Shown piece by piece: positions 26,467-34,415 of a stretch of DNA of 64,000 nucleotides. The notes under the pieces were generated by a model. The model did no database searches. It was not told where the DNA came from and worked only from the letters and a program-made list of their open reading frames with translations. The DNA lies in contig NZ_MULI01000026.1 of NCBI RefSeq assembly GCF_002939385.1, positions 1 to 64,000 of the forward strand, written 5' to 3'. A program made the position numbers and the translations under genes. The DNA comes from Streptomyces sp. MH60 (lineage in GTDB: Bacteria; Actinomycetota; Actinomycetes; Streptomycetales; Streptomycetaceae). Within the stretch, counting starts at the first letter, position 1, and the number at the start of each line of letters is the position of its first letter.

Positions 26467-27081
26467 ATGATCACCACTCGCCTGCGCCGACGGACCGCCG
26501 CCGCCGTCCTGTCGCTCTCCGCGGTCCTCGCCACCACCGCCGCCACCGCCCCCACGGCCGCCCCGGCCCCGTCGGCCGCCCCCGCCAAGGCCGCCCCGGC
26601 CTGCCCCCAGTTCGACGACAGGACCAAGGCCGCCGCCGACCGCGGCGTCGACGTCGACCGCATCACCCCCGAGCCGGTCTGGCGCACCACCTGCGGCACC
26701 CTCTACCGCAGCGACAGCCGCGGCCCGCAGGTCGTCTTCGAAGAGGGCTTCCACGCCAAGGACGTCGTGAACGGTCAGTACGACGTCGAGAAGTACGTCC
26801 TGGTCAACCAGCCCTCGCCGTACGTCTCGACCAGCTACGACCACGACCTCTACAAGACCTGGTACAAGTCCGGCTACAACTACTACATCGACGCCCCCGG
26901 CGGCATCGACGTCAACAAGACCATCGGCGACACCCACAAGTGGGCCGACCAGGTCGAGGTCGCCTTCCCCGGCGGCGTCCAGCGGAAGTACATCATCGGT
27001 GTCTGCCCGGTCGACCGGCAGACCAAGACCGAGATCATGAGCGACTGCGAGAGCAACCCGCACTACCAGCCCTGGCACTGA
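26467..27081 (+). CDS. Secreted guanine-specific ADP-ribosyltransferase, ScARP/pierisin family
   Basis: A 204-residue secreted protein: Sec signal (MITTRLRRRTAAAVLSLSAV... to about residue 38), then a small ART fold. The NAD-site pattern is R81 (GTLYRSD), S121-T122-S123 (PYVSTSYD), and W159 plus the Q162-x-E164 catalytic pair (KWADQVEVAF). Cysteines near 46/76 and 180/194 could form disulfides. The Q-x-E signature with Trp three residues before Gln is the guanine-modifying pierisin-like subgroup; these residue numbers equal those I recall for S. coelicolor ScARP (SCO5461), which ADP-ribosylates guanosine, guanine nucleotides and DNA guanine. No immunity gene is adjacent. It is flanked by the anti-sigma-like gene and a GNAT gene. 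Confidence 0.92.
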   Translation: MITTRLRRRTAAAVLSLSAVLATTAATAPTAAPAPSAAPAKAAPACPQFDDRTKAAADRGVDVDRITPEPVWRTTCGTLYRSDSRGPQVVFEEGFHAKDVVNGQYDVEKYVLVNQPSPYVSTSYDHDLYKTWYKSGYNYYIDAPGGIDVNKTIGDTHKWADQVEVAFPGGVQRKYIIGVCPVDRQTKTEIMSDCESNPHYQPWH

Positions 27082-27097
27082 CACCGACCGCCCTGGC

Positions 27098-27736
27098 TCA
27101 GGGACGCAGGAACAGCGCCTCCGAGCCCACCGGCCGGTAACCCGCCGCCTGGAACGCCCGCAGACTGCGGGCGTTCCCCGCCGAAACCTGCGCCCAGACC
27201 ACCTCACCCCCGGCCAGCTGCCGTGCCGCCGTCACCAGCCGCCGCCCGAGCCCCACGTGCCGCGCGCCCTCCGCCACCTCCACGGCCACCTCCAGCCGCC
27301 CGGCCACCCCGTGGCCCAGCACCAGCACCCCGCCGTCCGCCGCCCACACCCGCACGTCGTCGCGCCGCCGCCGGGCCGCGACCACGCGGGGATGCCCGGG
27401 ATCGGCGACCTCCTTCAGCGCCACTTCCGGGTGCCCGGGCAGCGGCGCACCGGTCAGCAGCACGTCGATCGTGTCCGTCGTCCGTCCCGTGCGCTCCGCG
27501 AAGGCCGCCAGGAACCGGGCGTTCATCGTCGCGGCCAGGGCGTCGCAGCCCAGCGACGCCAGCGTCTTGCGCACCCACCCCTCGTCCTCGTCGGTGAAGA
27601 CCACCGAGTGCGCCGTGAAGGCGACGACCCCCGCGTCCCGGCCGCCGAGCTGCGGCACGACGCTCGTGCCGCCGTCCGCCGCGGGGAACACGCCCCGCGC
27701 CGCCGCGTCCAGAATCTCCCGCAGGCTCTCCGCCAC
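27098..27736 (-). CDS. GNAT family N-acetyltransferase
   Basis: A 212-residue protein with GNAT motif A in the C-terminal half (EGARHVGLGRRLVTAARQL) and motif B (VSAGNARSLRAFQAAGYRPVGSEALFLR). The N-terminal half (VAESLREILDAAARGVFPAADGG) is less typical. GTG 27736 has AAGGAG about 8 nt upstream; the frame continues far beyond this as a shadow. It is convergent with the ScARP-type gene (16-bp gap) and divergent from the MerR gene, 48 bp between starts, so it may be a MerR target. Acceptor unknown. Confidence 0.8.
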   Translation of the reverse strand: MAESLREILDAAARGVFPAADGGTSVVPQLGGRDAGVVAFTAHSVVFTDEDEGWVRKTLASLGCDALAATMNARFLAAFAERTGRTTDTIDVLLTGAPLPGHPEVALKEVADPGHPRVVAARRRRDDVRVWAADGGVLVLGHGVAGRLEVAVEVAEGARHVGLGRRLVTAARQLAGGEVVWAQVSAGNARSLRAFQAAGYRPVGSEALFLRP

Positions 27737-27784
27737 ACCGCGCTCCTTGAGTCTCCACCTACTGGAAGGCACACACTCCCAGAC

Positions 27785-28699
27785 ATGACCGACGACGGCA
27801 CCGACCTCATGACCATCGGCGAACTGGCCCGCACCACCGGACTCACGGTGCGCACCATCCGCTACTGGTCCGACGAGGGCGCCCTGCCCCCGGTCACCCG
27901 TTCCGCGGGCGGCTACCGGCTCTACGACGCCGAGTCCGTCGCCCGCCTCGAGCTGATCCGCACCCTGCGCGAACTGGGCCTCGGCCTGGACGCCGTACGC
28001 CGCGTCCTGGCCGGCGAGACCACGGTCGCGGAGGTCGCGGAGGCACACGTGAGCGCGCTCGACGCGCAGATCAGCTCGCTGAGGGTGACCCGCGCGGTGC
28101 TGTCCACCGTGGCGCGACGCGGCTCGACCGCCGAGGAGATGACGCTGATGAACAAGCTGGCCCGACTGTCCACCGCCGAACGGCGCCGCATCATCGAGGA
28201 CTTCATGGCGGAGGTCTTCGCGGGCATCGACACCGCGGACCCCGACATCCGCACCCGCCTGCGCTTCGCCGCGGCCGACCTGCCCGACGACCCCACGCCG
28301 GAGCAGGTGGACGCCTGGGTGGAACTGGCCGAACTGATCCAGGACCCGGAGTTCCGGGCGACGATGCGCCGGATGATCGAGTTCAACGCGGCGGACCGGG
28401 GTTCGGACGTCCCCGCGGGCTCCTCGCTCTGGTTCATGAGCCGCCTGGTGCGGCTCGCGGGCGACGCGCTGCGCGAGGGCGTCGCACCGGACTCGCCGCG
28501 GGCCGCCGACATCGTGCGCGCGCTGATCGGCGACGCCGACCCGGCCGTCGTACTCGAACGCCTCACCGCGGTGACCAACGTCCGGCTCGCCCGCTACCGG
28601 GAACTGTCGGCGATCGTGAACGGCCTGGAGCCGCCGTCCGCCCACGAGGAGCAGTTCAGGTGGGTGGTCGCCGCACTGGGTGCCCGGGTGGCCGGTTAA
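27785..28699 (+). CDS. MerR family transcriptional regulator
   Basis: A 304-residue regulator. The N-terminal winged HTH (LMTIGELARTTGLTVRTIRYWSDEGALPP...GGYRLYDAESVARLELI) is followed by the MerR dimerisation helix and a long, mostly helical C-terminal domain (about 130-304). The C-terminal part has no cysteine pattern for metal sensing, so a small-molecule or stress signal is more likely. It is divergent from the GNAT gene over 48 bp, the usual place for a MerR operator; no clean palindrome was found there. Confidence 0.88.
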   Translation: MTDDGTDLMTIGELARTTGLTVRTIRYWSDEGALPPVTRSAGGYRLYDAESVARLELIRTLRELGLGLDAVRRVLAGETTVAEVAEAHVSALDAQISSLRVTRAVLSTVARRGSTAEEMTLMNKLARLSTAERRRIIEDFMAEVFAGIDTADPDIRTRLRFAAADLPDDPTPEQVDAWVELAELIQDPEFRATMRRMIEFNAADRGSDVPAGSSLWFMSRLVRLAGDALREGVAPDSPRAADIVRALIGDADPAVVLERLTAVTNVRLARYRELSAIVNGLEPPSAHEEQFRWVVAALGARVAG

Positions 28700-28747
28700 T
28701 CTGACCTGCGTCAGATGGACCCAATGCACGGAACGAGGGGCGGACCG

Positions 28748-28960
28748 GTGGCCGACATCGAGGAAGCACGCAAGCAGTTCGAGCGGATCGACACGGACGG
28801 TGACGGCCTCATCACCGCGGCCGAGTTCAAGACCGCGCTCGCCCAGGGCGGCGACTGGAACGTCACCGAGTCGGTGGCCGAGGCGATCATCGCCGGCCGC
28901 GACCTCGACGGCGACAAGCAGCTGTCGTTCGACGAGTTCTGGGCCCACCTGAACAAGTGA
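28748..28960 (+). CDS. Small EF-hand calcium-binding protein
   Basis: A 70-residue soluble protein with two EF-hands. Loop 1 is canonical (D15-T-D17-G-D19-G-L21...E26) and loop 2 is D52-L-D54-G-D56-K-Q58...E63. GTG 28748 has GAGGGG about 8 nt upstream. Length and sequence agree with the small Streptomyces Ca2+ sensor described as CabD; I am not certain of that name for this gene. It is monocistronic, with a hairpin terminator behind. It could buffer or sense Ca2+, which affects spore germination and aerial growth in this genus. Confidence 0.9.
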   Translation: MADIEEARKQFERIDTDGDGLITAAEFKTALAQGGDWNVTESVAEAIIAGRDLDGDKQLSFDEFWAHLNK

Positions 28961-28970
28961 CGACACGGTG

Positions 28971-29004
28971 AGGGGCGCCCGGCGGTCACCCGGCGGGCGC
29001 CCCT
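28971..29004 (+). terminator. Hairpin terminator after the EF-hand gene
   Basis: AGGGGCGCCCG (28971-28981) pairs perfectly with CGGGCGCCCCT (28994-29004), with further pairing possible inside the 12-nt loop. It begins 11 nt after the stop codon. Confidence 0.8.
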
Positions 29005-29131
29005 TCGACGTCCGGGCACGTTGCTGCGGGGGAGTGAAAGCCGGACGGCGGCGGAATAGGCCGCCCGGCTCGGAGGTTGCTGGTGCTCACCGGCAATACA
29101 CGACCTCCGAAGGGCCAGGCGAGTCAGCATC

Positions 29132-29794
29132 ATGAAGATCGGCATCATCGGCGCGGGCAACATCGGCGGCAACCTCACCCGCCGGCTCACCGCCCTCGGA
29201 CACGACGTCTCCGTCGCCAACTCGCGCGGGCCGCACACGCTCACCGCGCTGGCCGAGGAGACCGGCGCCACCCCGGTACCGGTGGAGGAGGCCGCGCGCG
29301 GCGCCGAGATCGTCGTCGTCACGGTCCCGCTGAAGCGGGTCCCGGACCTGCCGTCCGGCGTCCTGGACGGGGCGGCCGACGGCGTCGCGGTCATCGACAC
29401 CGGCAACTACTACCCGCAGCAGCGGGACGGCAGGATCGCGGGCATCGAGGACGAGGGCCTCACCGAGAGCCGCTGGACCGAACGCCACCTCGGCCACCCG
29501 GTGGTCAAGGCCTTCAACGGCACCTACGCCCAGGACATCCTCGACCGCCCCCGTCCGGCCGGCGCCCCCGACCGCATGGCGCTGCCGGTGGCCGGCGACG
29601 ACGAGGCGGCCAAGGCGAAGGTACGCGCCCTCATCGACGGGCTGGGCTTCGACACCGTCGACGCCGGCGGCATCGACGACTCCTGGCGCCAGCAGCCGGA
29701 CACCCCGGTCTACGGCCTGCGTGAGGGCGTCGACGGCGTCACGCAGGCACTGGCACAGGCGTCCCCGGAGCGGCCCGCGGCCTTCCGGGGCTGA
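29132..29794 (+). CDS. NADPH-dependent F420 reductase-like dinucleotide-binding protein
   Basis: A 220-residue protein with an N-terminal Rossmann motif GIIGAGNIGGNLTRRL and SNSRGP-like ANSRGP for NADP phosphate binding. It belongs to the F420-dependent NADP oxidoreductase family (VVVTVPLKRVPDLP, DTGNYYPQ, VKAFNGTYAQDI). Family members move hydride between coenzyme F420 and NADP, but many actinobacterial members are uncharacterised oxidoreductases. ATG 29132 lacks a strong Shine-Dalgarno (GGCGAG at some distance). It is convergent with the GH25 gene (8-bp gap). Confidence 0.85.
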   Translation: MKIGIIGAGNIGGNLTRRLTALGHDVSVANSRGPHTLTALAEETGATPVPVEEAARGAEIVVVTVPLKRVPDLPSGVLDGAADGVAVIDTGNYYPQQRDGRIAGIEDEGLTESRWTERHLGHPVVKAFNGTYAQDILDRPRPAGAPDRMALPVAGDDEAAKAKVRALIDGLGFDTVDAGGIDDSWRQQPDTPVYGLREGVDGVTQALAQASPERPAAFRG

Positions 29795-29802
29795 CCCCGC
29801 CC

Positions 29803-30360
29803 TCAGGCGCTCTGGGCCCACTCCTTCAGCGCGGCCTTGCTCGCGAAGTCGGCCACGTTGGTGTCGACCGGGTCGTCGGTGTACTGGTGGAAGCGCCACT
29901 TGGCCTGGATGCGCGGCTTGCCCGCCGAGACGTAGTCGGCGATCCAGAGGCCGTCACCGGCGTACGAGGTGGTGTCGACGTTCAGCCAGAAGTGCCGGTT
30001 GCAGTAGAGGACGATCCTGTTGTCCGGCCGCAGCGCCTTCAGCTTCCGGATGAAGCTGTCCTTCTCCGCGTTGCTCGGATGGGTGCCCTCGCCGTTCGTC
30101 TCCCAGTCGACGGCGAGGATGTCGCCCTTGCGGTCCGGGGCCTTGGAGACGAAGTACTCGGCCTGGGCGGTGAGGTTGCCCGGCCAGAGGAAGTGGTAGA
30201 AGCCGACGACGAGTCCGGCGTCACGGGCCCGCTTCGTCTGGGCCGAGAGCTTGGGGTTGACGTACGAACGGCCCTCCGTCGCCTTCACGAAGACGAAGGA
30301 GAGGCCGTCCGTGCCGTAGCTGGAGGACTGGTAGGCGCTGACATCGATGCCACGCAGCAT
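29803..30360 (-). CDS. GH25-family (lysozyme-like) glycoside hydrolase, no signal peptide
   Basis: A 185-residue single-domain GH25 protein starting MLRGIDVSAYQ, with D6 and the catalytic D85-W-E87 motif (ILAVDWE). GH25 enzymes cut the beta-1,4 bond between MurNAc and GlcNAc in peptidoglycan. There is no signal peptide or wall-binding domain, and the ATG at 30360 has a strong AGGGAGG upstream, so the short start is real. Export would need a non-classical route, lysis or phage-tail-like delivery. Its divergent neighbour (30540) is a secreted M15 peptidase. Confidence 0.88.
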   Translation of the reverse strand: MLRGIDVSAYQSSSYGTDGLSFVFVKATEGRSYVNPKLSAQTKRARDAGLVVGFYHFLWPGNLTAQAEYFVSKAPDRKGDILAVDWETNGEGTHPSNAEKDSFIRKLKALRPDNRIVLYCNRHFWLNVDTTSYAGDGLWIADYVSAGKPRIQAKWRFHQYTDDPVDTNVADFASKAALKEWAQSA

Positions 30361-30539
30361 GGAGCCTCCCTGAGGAGCAGTGGGGGGACGGGAGTTGGTT
30401 ATTCCCCACGATGGCACGGGCGATCCCCGCCGGAGACCGAAACGTCGACTTGGCTTCGCCCGGGCGCCATTGACGCGCGTAGCGCGGTACCGCACGCTGG
30501 GCTCCGGTGCACGGACGACTCGACGGTCGGGAGGCCGGG

Positions 30540-31274
30540 ATGTTCAGACGCGTGTCACGTCTCCTTCTCTCATTTGTCATGCTCATGGCTGGAGCGGCGG
30601 TCGGGGTGGGCGCCACCGCCGGCGCCGCCCACGCCGACTCCTGCTACACCTGGAACCGCACCCTCTCCCAGGGCTCCTCCGGCAGCGACGTGACGCAGCT
30701 CCAGATCCGCGTCGCCGGCTGGGTCACCTCCGGCGAACGGCTCTCCTACGACGGCCAGTACGGCGCCCGGACCGCCGCCGCCGTCAAGAAGTTCCAGGCC
30801 GCCTACGGCCTCGGCGCGGACGGCGTCGCGGGCCCCGCGACCTTCAGCAAGATCTACGCACTCCAGGACGCGGACTGCACGCCCGTCCACTTCACCTACG
30901 CGGAGCTCAACAAGTGCAACTCGGACTGGTCCGGCGGCGCGGTCTCCGCCGCCACCGCCAAGTCGAACGCGCTGAAGACCATGTGGAAGCTGGAGGCGAT
31001 GCGGCACGCCCTCGGCGACGTGCCGCTCACCATCTCCAGCGGCTTCCGCTCCCGGGCCTGCAACAGTGCGGTGGGCGGCTCGTCCACCAGCCGCCACCTC
31101 TACGGCGACGCCGCGGACCTCACCGGCTCGCCCAGCTTCTGCCGGCTCGCCCAGCAGGCCAGGACCCACGGCTTCTCGGAGATCCTCGGCCCGGGCTACC
31201 CCGACCACAACGACCACACCCACGTGGCCCTCGACCCGTCGCCCTACTGGTCGGCCCCGAACTGCGGCTTCTGA
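30540..31274 (+). CDS. Secreted zinc D-Ala-D-Ala carboxypeptidase (M15A) with peptidoglycan-binding domain
   Basis: A 244-residue secreted enzyme. Signal peptide about 1-32 (ends AHA), PG_binding_1 domain about 40-108 (QGSSGSDVTQLQIRVAGW), and an M15A peptidase domain with zinc ligands H186, D193 (SRHLYGDAADL) and H228 (DHTHVAL). The H-x6-D spacing equals that of the Streptomyces albus G DD-peptidase. Several cysteines (35, 113, 126, 174, 201, 242) may form disulfides. ATG 30540 has GGGAGG close upstream. It trims D-Ala from pentapeptide stems outside the cell. Confidence 0.92.
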   Translation: MFRRVSRLLLSFVMLMAGAAVGVGATAGAAHADSCYTWNRTLSQGSSGSDVTQLQIRVAGWVTSGERLSYDGQYGARTAAAVKKFQAAYGLGADGVAGPATFSKIYALQDADCTPVHFTYAELNKCNSDWSGGAVSAATAKSNALKTMWKLEAMRHALGDVPLTISSGFRSRACNSAVGGSSTSRHLYGDAADLTGSPSFCRLAQQARTHGFSEILGPGYPDHNDHTHVALDPSPYWSAPNCGF

Positions 31275-31286
31275 GCCACCGGTGAC

Positions 31287-31319
31287 CGTACGCCGGGCAG
31301 GACGCGCTCGGCGTACGGC
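31287..31319. terminator. Bidirectional hairpin terminator between convergent genes
   Basis: CCGTACGCCG (31287-31296) and CGGCGTACGG (31310-31319) form a perfect 10-bp stem between the M15 gene (ends 31274, forward) and the transporter gene (ends 31345, reverse). Confidence 0.75.
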
Positions 31320-31344
31320 GATGGTGAACGCCGATCGAGGGGGC

Positions 31345-32769
31345 TCAGGAGGCGACCGCGGCCGCCCGTGGGCTCTCCTCGGCGGAGTCGGGCCCGCCCT
31401 CGTCCAGGGAGACGTCCTTGGTCTCCTTGCCGAGCAGCAGGGCGGTCAGGGTCAGCACGGCCATCGCGGAGAGGTAGACGCCGACCAGCCACGGCGATCC
31501 GTCCCCGGCCTCCCACAGCGCCACCGCTATGAACGGGGCGACGGCCGCGCCGAGGATCGAGCTGACGTTGTACGCGATGCCGGACCCGGTGTAGCGCACA
31601 CTCGTCGGGAACAGCTCCGGCAGCAGCGCGCCCATCGGGCCGAATGTCATGCCCATCAGCGTGAAGCCGAGCACCAGCCACAGCACCACGCCGAGCGTGC
31701 CCAGGCCGATCAACGGCACCCAGACCAGGCCGAAGACCACGATGGCGGCGGTGACCCAGACCAGGGTGGTGCGGCGCCCGTACTTGTCGGCGAGCGGGCC
31801 GGAGACCAGGGTGAAGACGGCGAAGAACAGCACGCCGAAGATCATCATCAGGACGAACGTGGTGTAGCTGTAGCCGAGCCCCGGCACGTCGGCGTCCTTC
31901 GCGGCGCGGCCGTAGCTCAGCGAGAACGTGGTCATCAGGTAGAAGAGCACGTACGTGGCCAGCATGATGAAGGTGCCGAGGACCAGCTGCCTCCAGTGGC
32001 CCTGGACGACCGTGGCCAGCGGCAGCTTTCGCACCTTCCCGGCCTCGCGGGTCCTGGCGAACACCGTCGACTCCACGAGCCGCGAGCGCACCCACAGGCC
32101 GATCGCGACCATCACGGCGGAGAACAGGAACGGGATGCGCCAGCCCCAGCTCGCGAAGGCCGCGGACGGCTGCGTGGGGTCGGCGCCGGCGGTGGAGGGC
32201 AGCAGCGCCCCGATGAGCAGGAACAGGCCGTTGCCGATGATGAAGCCGAGCGGGGCGCCCAGTTGCGGGAAGGTCCCGTACAGGGCGCGTTTGCCCCGGG
32301 GCGCGTTCTCCGTCGCGACCAGCGCGGCCCCGCTCCACTCGCCGCCGAGCGCGAAGCCCTGCGCGAGCCGCATCAGCACGAGCAGCGCGGTGGCGACCCA
32401 GCCGGCCTGCGCGTAGGTCGGCAGCGCGCCGATGAGGAAGGTGGCGATGCCCATGGTGAGGAGCGAGACGACCAGCGTCTTCTTGCGGCCGAGCCGGTCA
32501 CCGAGGTGCCCGAAGAAGACGGCGCCGATCGGCCGGGCGACCATCGCGGCGCCGAAGACCGCGAACGACGACAGCAGTGCCGTGGTGGGGTCGCTGCTCG
32601 GGAAGAAGAGCTTCGGGAAGACGAGGACGGCGGCGGTCGCGTAGATGTAGAAGTCGTAGAACTCGATCGTCGTGCCCATGAGGCTGGCGATGAGGACTCG
32701 CGACCGGGGGTTGACGGGTGTCTGAGGTGCTGGGCCGGAGGCCGGTGCGGGCATGGCTCGGTCTTTCAC
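31345..32769 (-). CDS. MFS transporter, metabolite:H+ symporter (MHS) type
   Basis: A 474-residue, 12-helix transporter. MHS hallmarks: MGTTIEFYDFYIYATAAVLVF in helix 1, the loop motif GHLGDRLGRKKTLV, GEWSGAALVATENAPRGKRAL after helix 4, and the second-half repeat GPLADKYGRRTT. The family imports carboxylates such as shikimate, alpha-ketoglutarate, proline/betaine or citrate with protons; substrate unassigned. Start is GTG 32769 or ATG 32754 (MPAPASGP); neither has a strong ribosome site. It stands alone, convergent with the M15 gene. Confidence 0.9.
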   Translation of the reverse strand: MKDRAMPAPASGPAPQTPVNPRSRVLIASLMGTTIEFYDFYIYATAAVLVFPKLFFPSSDPTTALLSSFAVFGAAMVARPIGAVFFGHLGDRLGRKKTLVVSLLTMGIATFLIGALPTYAQAGWVATALLVLMRLAQGFALGGEWSGAALVATENAPRGKRALYGTFPQLGAPLGFIIGNGLFLLIGALLPSTAGADPTQPSAAFASWGWRIPFLFSAVMVAIGLWVRSRLVESTVFARTREAGKVRKLPLATVVQGHWRQLVLGTFIMLATYVLFYLMTTFSLSYGRAAKDADVPGLGYSYTTFVLMMIFGVLFFAVFTLVSGPLADKYGRRTTLVWVTAAIVVFGLVWVPLIGLGTLGVVLWLVLGFTLMGMTFGPMGALLPELFPTSVRYTGSGIAYNVSSILGAAVAPFIAVALWEAGDGSPWLVGVYLSAMAVLTLTALLLGKETKDVSLDEGGPDSAEESPRAAAVAS

Positions 32770-33470
32770 GCGCGAAACATGGGCCCTGCAACGATCTCAG
32801 CCGTCTTGTTTTTCGGAAAGCGGATGTCACGATGTGAGACGCCCAGACGTCCCCGCCTCCCCGGCGAACCTCACGCCGCCGGTGCCGCCCGGGCCGTGCA
32901 GTCGCGGCTGACCCAGACCTTCACGGGAAGGGTGTTCGGTCGGGCTCGGCGTCGGTTGCATCGCATTCACGCATGGCGGAAGAAATCCCTTGGGTTTCTT
33001 TCGGGCCCGGCTCGGAAGAGCGGTGCGTAGAAAAACGTCTCGCGCAAGGAGAAGGCGCCCGCAGAATGCACACGGAAGAAATCGGCGCATCGCACGGAAG
33101 TATTCGTCCCGTCGCGCAGAAGCCCTTCGCAGGTGCCGTGTACCGCGACCTCGCGGCCCTGACTCGCGATTTTGGACAGGCGGTGCGTTCCGTCGGTGAT
33201 GACGCGCTCCCCGCGACAGAAGCGCTCCAGCTTCGCGCGACCGCTGAGCCCCGCAGGTGGTGTGCAAGACGTTTCCGGGCGGCGCGGAAGACCTTTCGAT
33301 GAGAGACGGAGAAGTGAGCCGAGGGTGGCTGTTTCCTGCTCGCTGGAACCGCCTTTGTGCCTGACTAAAGTAAGGGTCGATGCCTTCCTATGGACTGATG
33401 CGATCGTGCCTGGCCGGAGCCTACGTTCGGAGTGAGACGGAGAAGCTGGAACGGCTGGGAGTAGGCATCC
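32770..33470. other. Poorly coding intergenic region upstream of the Bcr-like operon
   Basis: About 700 bases, less GC-rich than the surroundings and with mixed third-position composition in all frames. It holds one possible small ORF (33066-33302). The segment 33365-33385 (CTGACTAAAGTAAGG) and the following A/T-containing stretch probably belong to the promoter of the ABC gene at 33471. No repeat borders, integrase or tRNA mark it as an insertion. Confidence 0.5.
33066..33302 (+). CDS. Possible small basic protein, unrecognised
   Basis: A 78-residue reading frame (MHTEEIGASHGSIRPVAQKP...), with AAGGAGAAGG 10-14 nt before the ATG. Its middle (PVAQKPFAGAVYRDLAALTRDFGQAVRSV) has the G/C third-position bias of a gene, but the overall value by my count is about two thirds, well below neighbours. 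The C-terminus is very basic (RRWCARRFRAARKTFR). No family was recognised. It may be a decayed gene, a small recently acquired one, or noise. Confidence 0.25.
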   Translation: MHTEEIGASHGSIRPVAQKPFAGAVYRDLAALTRDFGQAVRSVGDDALPATEALQLRATAEPRRWCARRFRAARKTFR

Positions 33471-34415
33471 ATGATCACCCTTCAGGGTCTGACGAAGAGA
33501 TACGGCAGCCAGACCGCCGTGGACAACCTGTCCCTCACCATCGGGGCGGGCAAGGTCACCGGATTCCTCGGACCCAACGGCGCGGGCAAGTCCACCACGA
33601 TGCGGATGATCATGGGGCTTGACCACCCCACGGCCGGCCAGGCGCTCATCGGCGGTCGTTCCTACGCCGAACTCGCCTACCCCCTGCGGGAGATCGGCGC
33701 GCTGCTGGACGCCAAGGCCGTGCACCCCGGCCGCAGCGCGCGCGCCCACCTTCGTTCGCTGGCCCGCAGCAACGGCATCTCCGTCCGCAGGGTCGACGAG
33801 GTCCTGGAGACCGTGGGTCTGACCAAGGTGGCCGACCGGCGGGCCGGCTCGTTCTCGCTCGGCATGGGCCAGCGCCTGGGCATCGCGGGCGCGCTGTTGG
33901 GCAATCCGGGCGTCGTCATGTTCGACGAACCGGTCAACGGGCTCGACCCCGACGGCGTGCGCTGGATCCGCGGCCTGATCCGCGGGCTCGCCGCAGAGGG
34001 CCGCACCATCTTCGTCTCCAGTCACCTGATGAGCGAGATGCAGCTCACCGCCGACCATCTGGTGATCATCGGCAAGGGGCAGCTGATCACCGAGACGTCC
34101 GTCCAGCAGCTCATCGAGAGCAGCTCGCTCAACGCGGTGCGCGTACGCGGCCCCGAACAGGCCGGGCTCCAGAAGCTCATGGACCAGCTGCACGAGTGGG
34201 CGGTGCCCGCCCGCTGGGAGAGCCACAACGAGCTGTACATCACGGGGCTCACCGTCGACCGGGTGTCGGACCTCGCCTTCGAGATGGGCGTCCGGCTGCA
34301 CGAGGTCCGCAGCATCGAGGCCTCTCTCGAGCAGGCCTACATGGAACTCACCGCGGACAGCGTCGAGTTCGGCGCCGCCTCCGGGCACCAGCGGCAGCCG
34401 GGTGCGGGGGCGTGA
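33471..34415 (+). CDS. ABC transporter ATP-binding protein, BcrA type
   Basis: A 314-residue ATPase with Walker A GPNGAGKST, the BcrA-type signature SLGMGQRLGIAGALLGNP instead of LSGGQ, Walker B VVMFDEPVNGLD and switch His in SSHLMSEM. The C-terminal part (about 215-314) matches bacitracin-transport-like ATPases. Its stop overlaps the ATG of the PAP2 gene (TGATG), and the permease follows, giving an A-C-B order of a bacitracin-resistance-like set. It would power removal of a lipid II/undecaprenyl-pyrophosphate-targeting compound; substrate inferred only from context. Confidence 0.9.
   Translation: MITLQGLTKRYGSQTAVDNLSLTIGAGKVTGFLGPNGAGKSTTMRMIMGLDHPTAGQALIGGRSYAELAYPLREIGALLDAKAVHPGRSARAHLRSLARSNGISVRRVDEVLETVGLTKVADRRAGSFSLGMGQRLGIAGALLGNPGVVMFDEPVNGLDPDGVRWIRGLIRGLAAEGRTIFVSSHLMSEMQLTADHLVIIGKGQLITETSVQQLIESSSLNAVRVRGPEQAGLQKLMDQLHEWAVPARWESHNELYITGLTVDRVSDLAFEMGVRLHEVRSIEASLEQAYMELTADSVEFGAASGHQRQPGAGA

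Noticed and set aside
32827..33267. 146-codon reverse frame in the intergenic patch
   Set aside because: No coding bias, no ribosome site, product rich in Arg/Pro/Gly with no recognisable domain.
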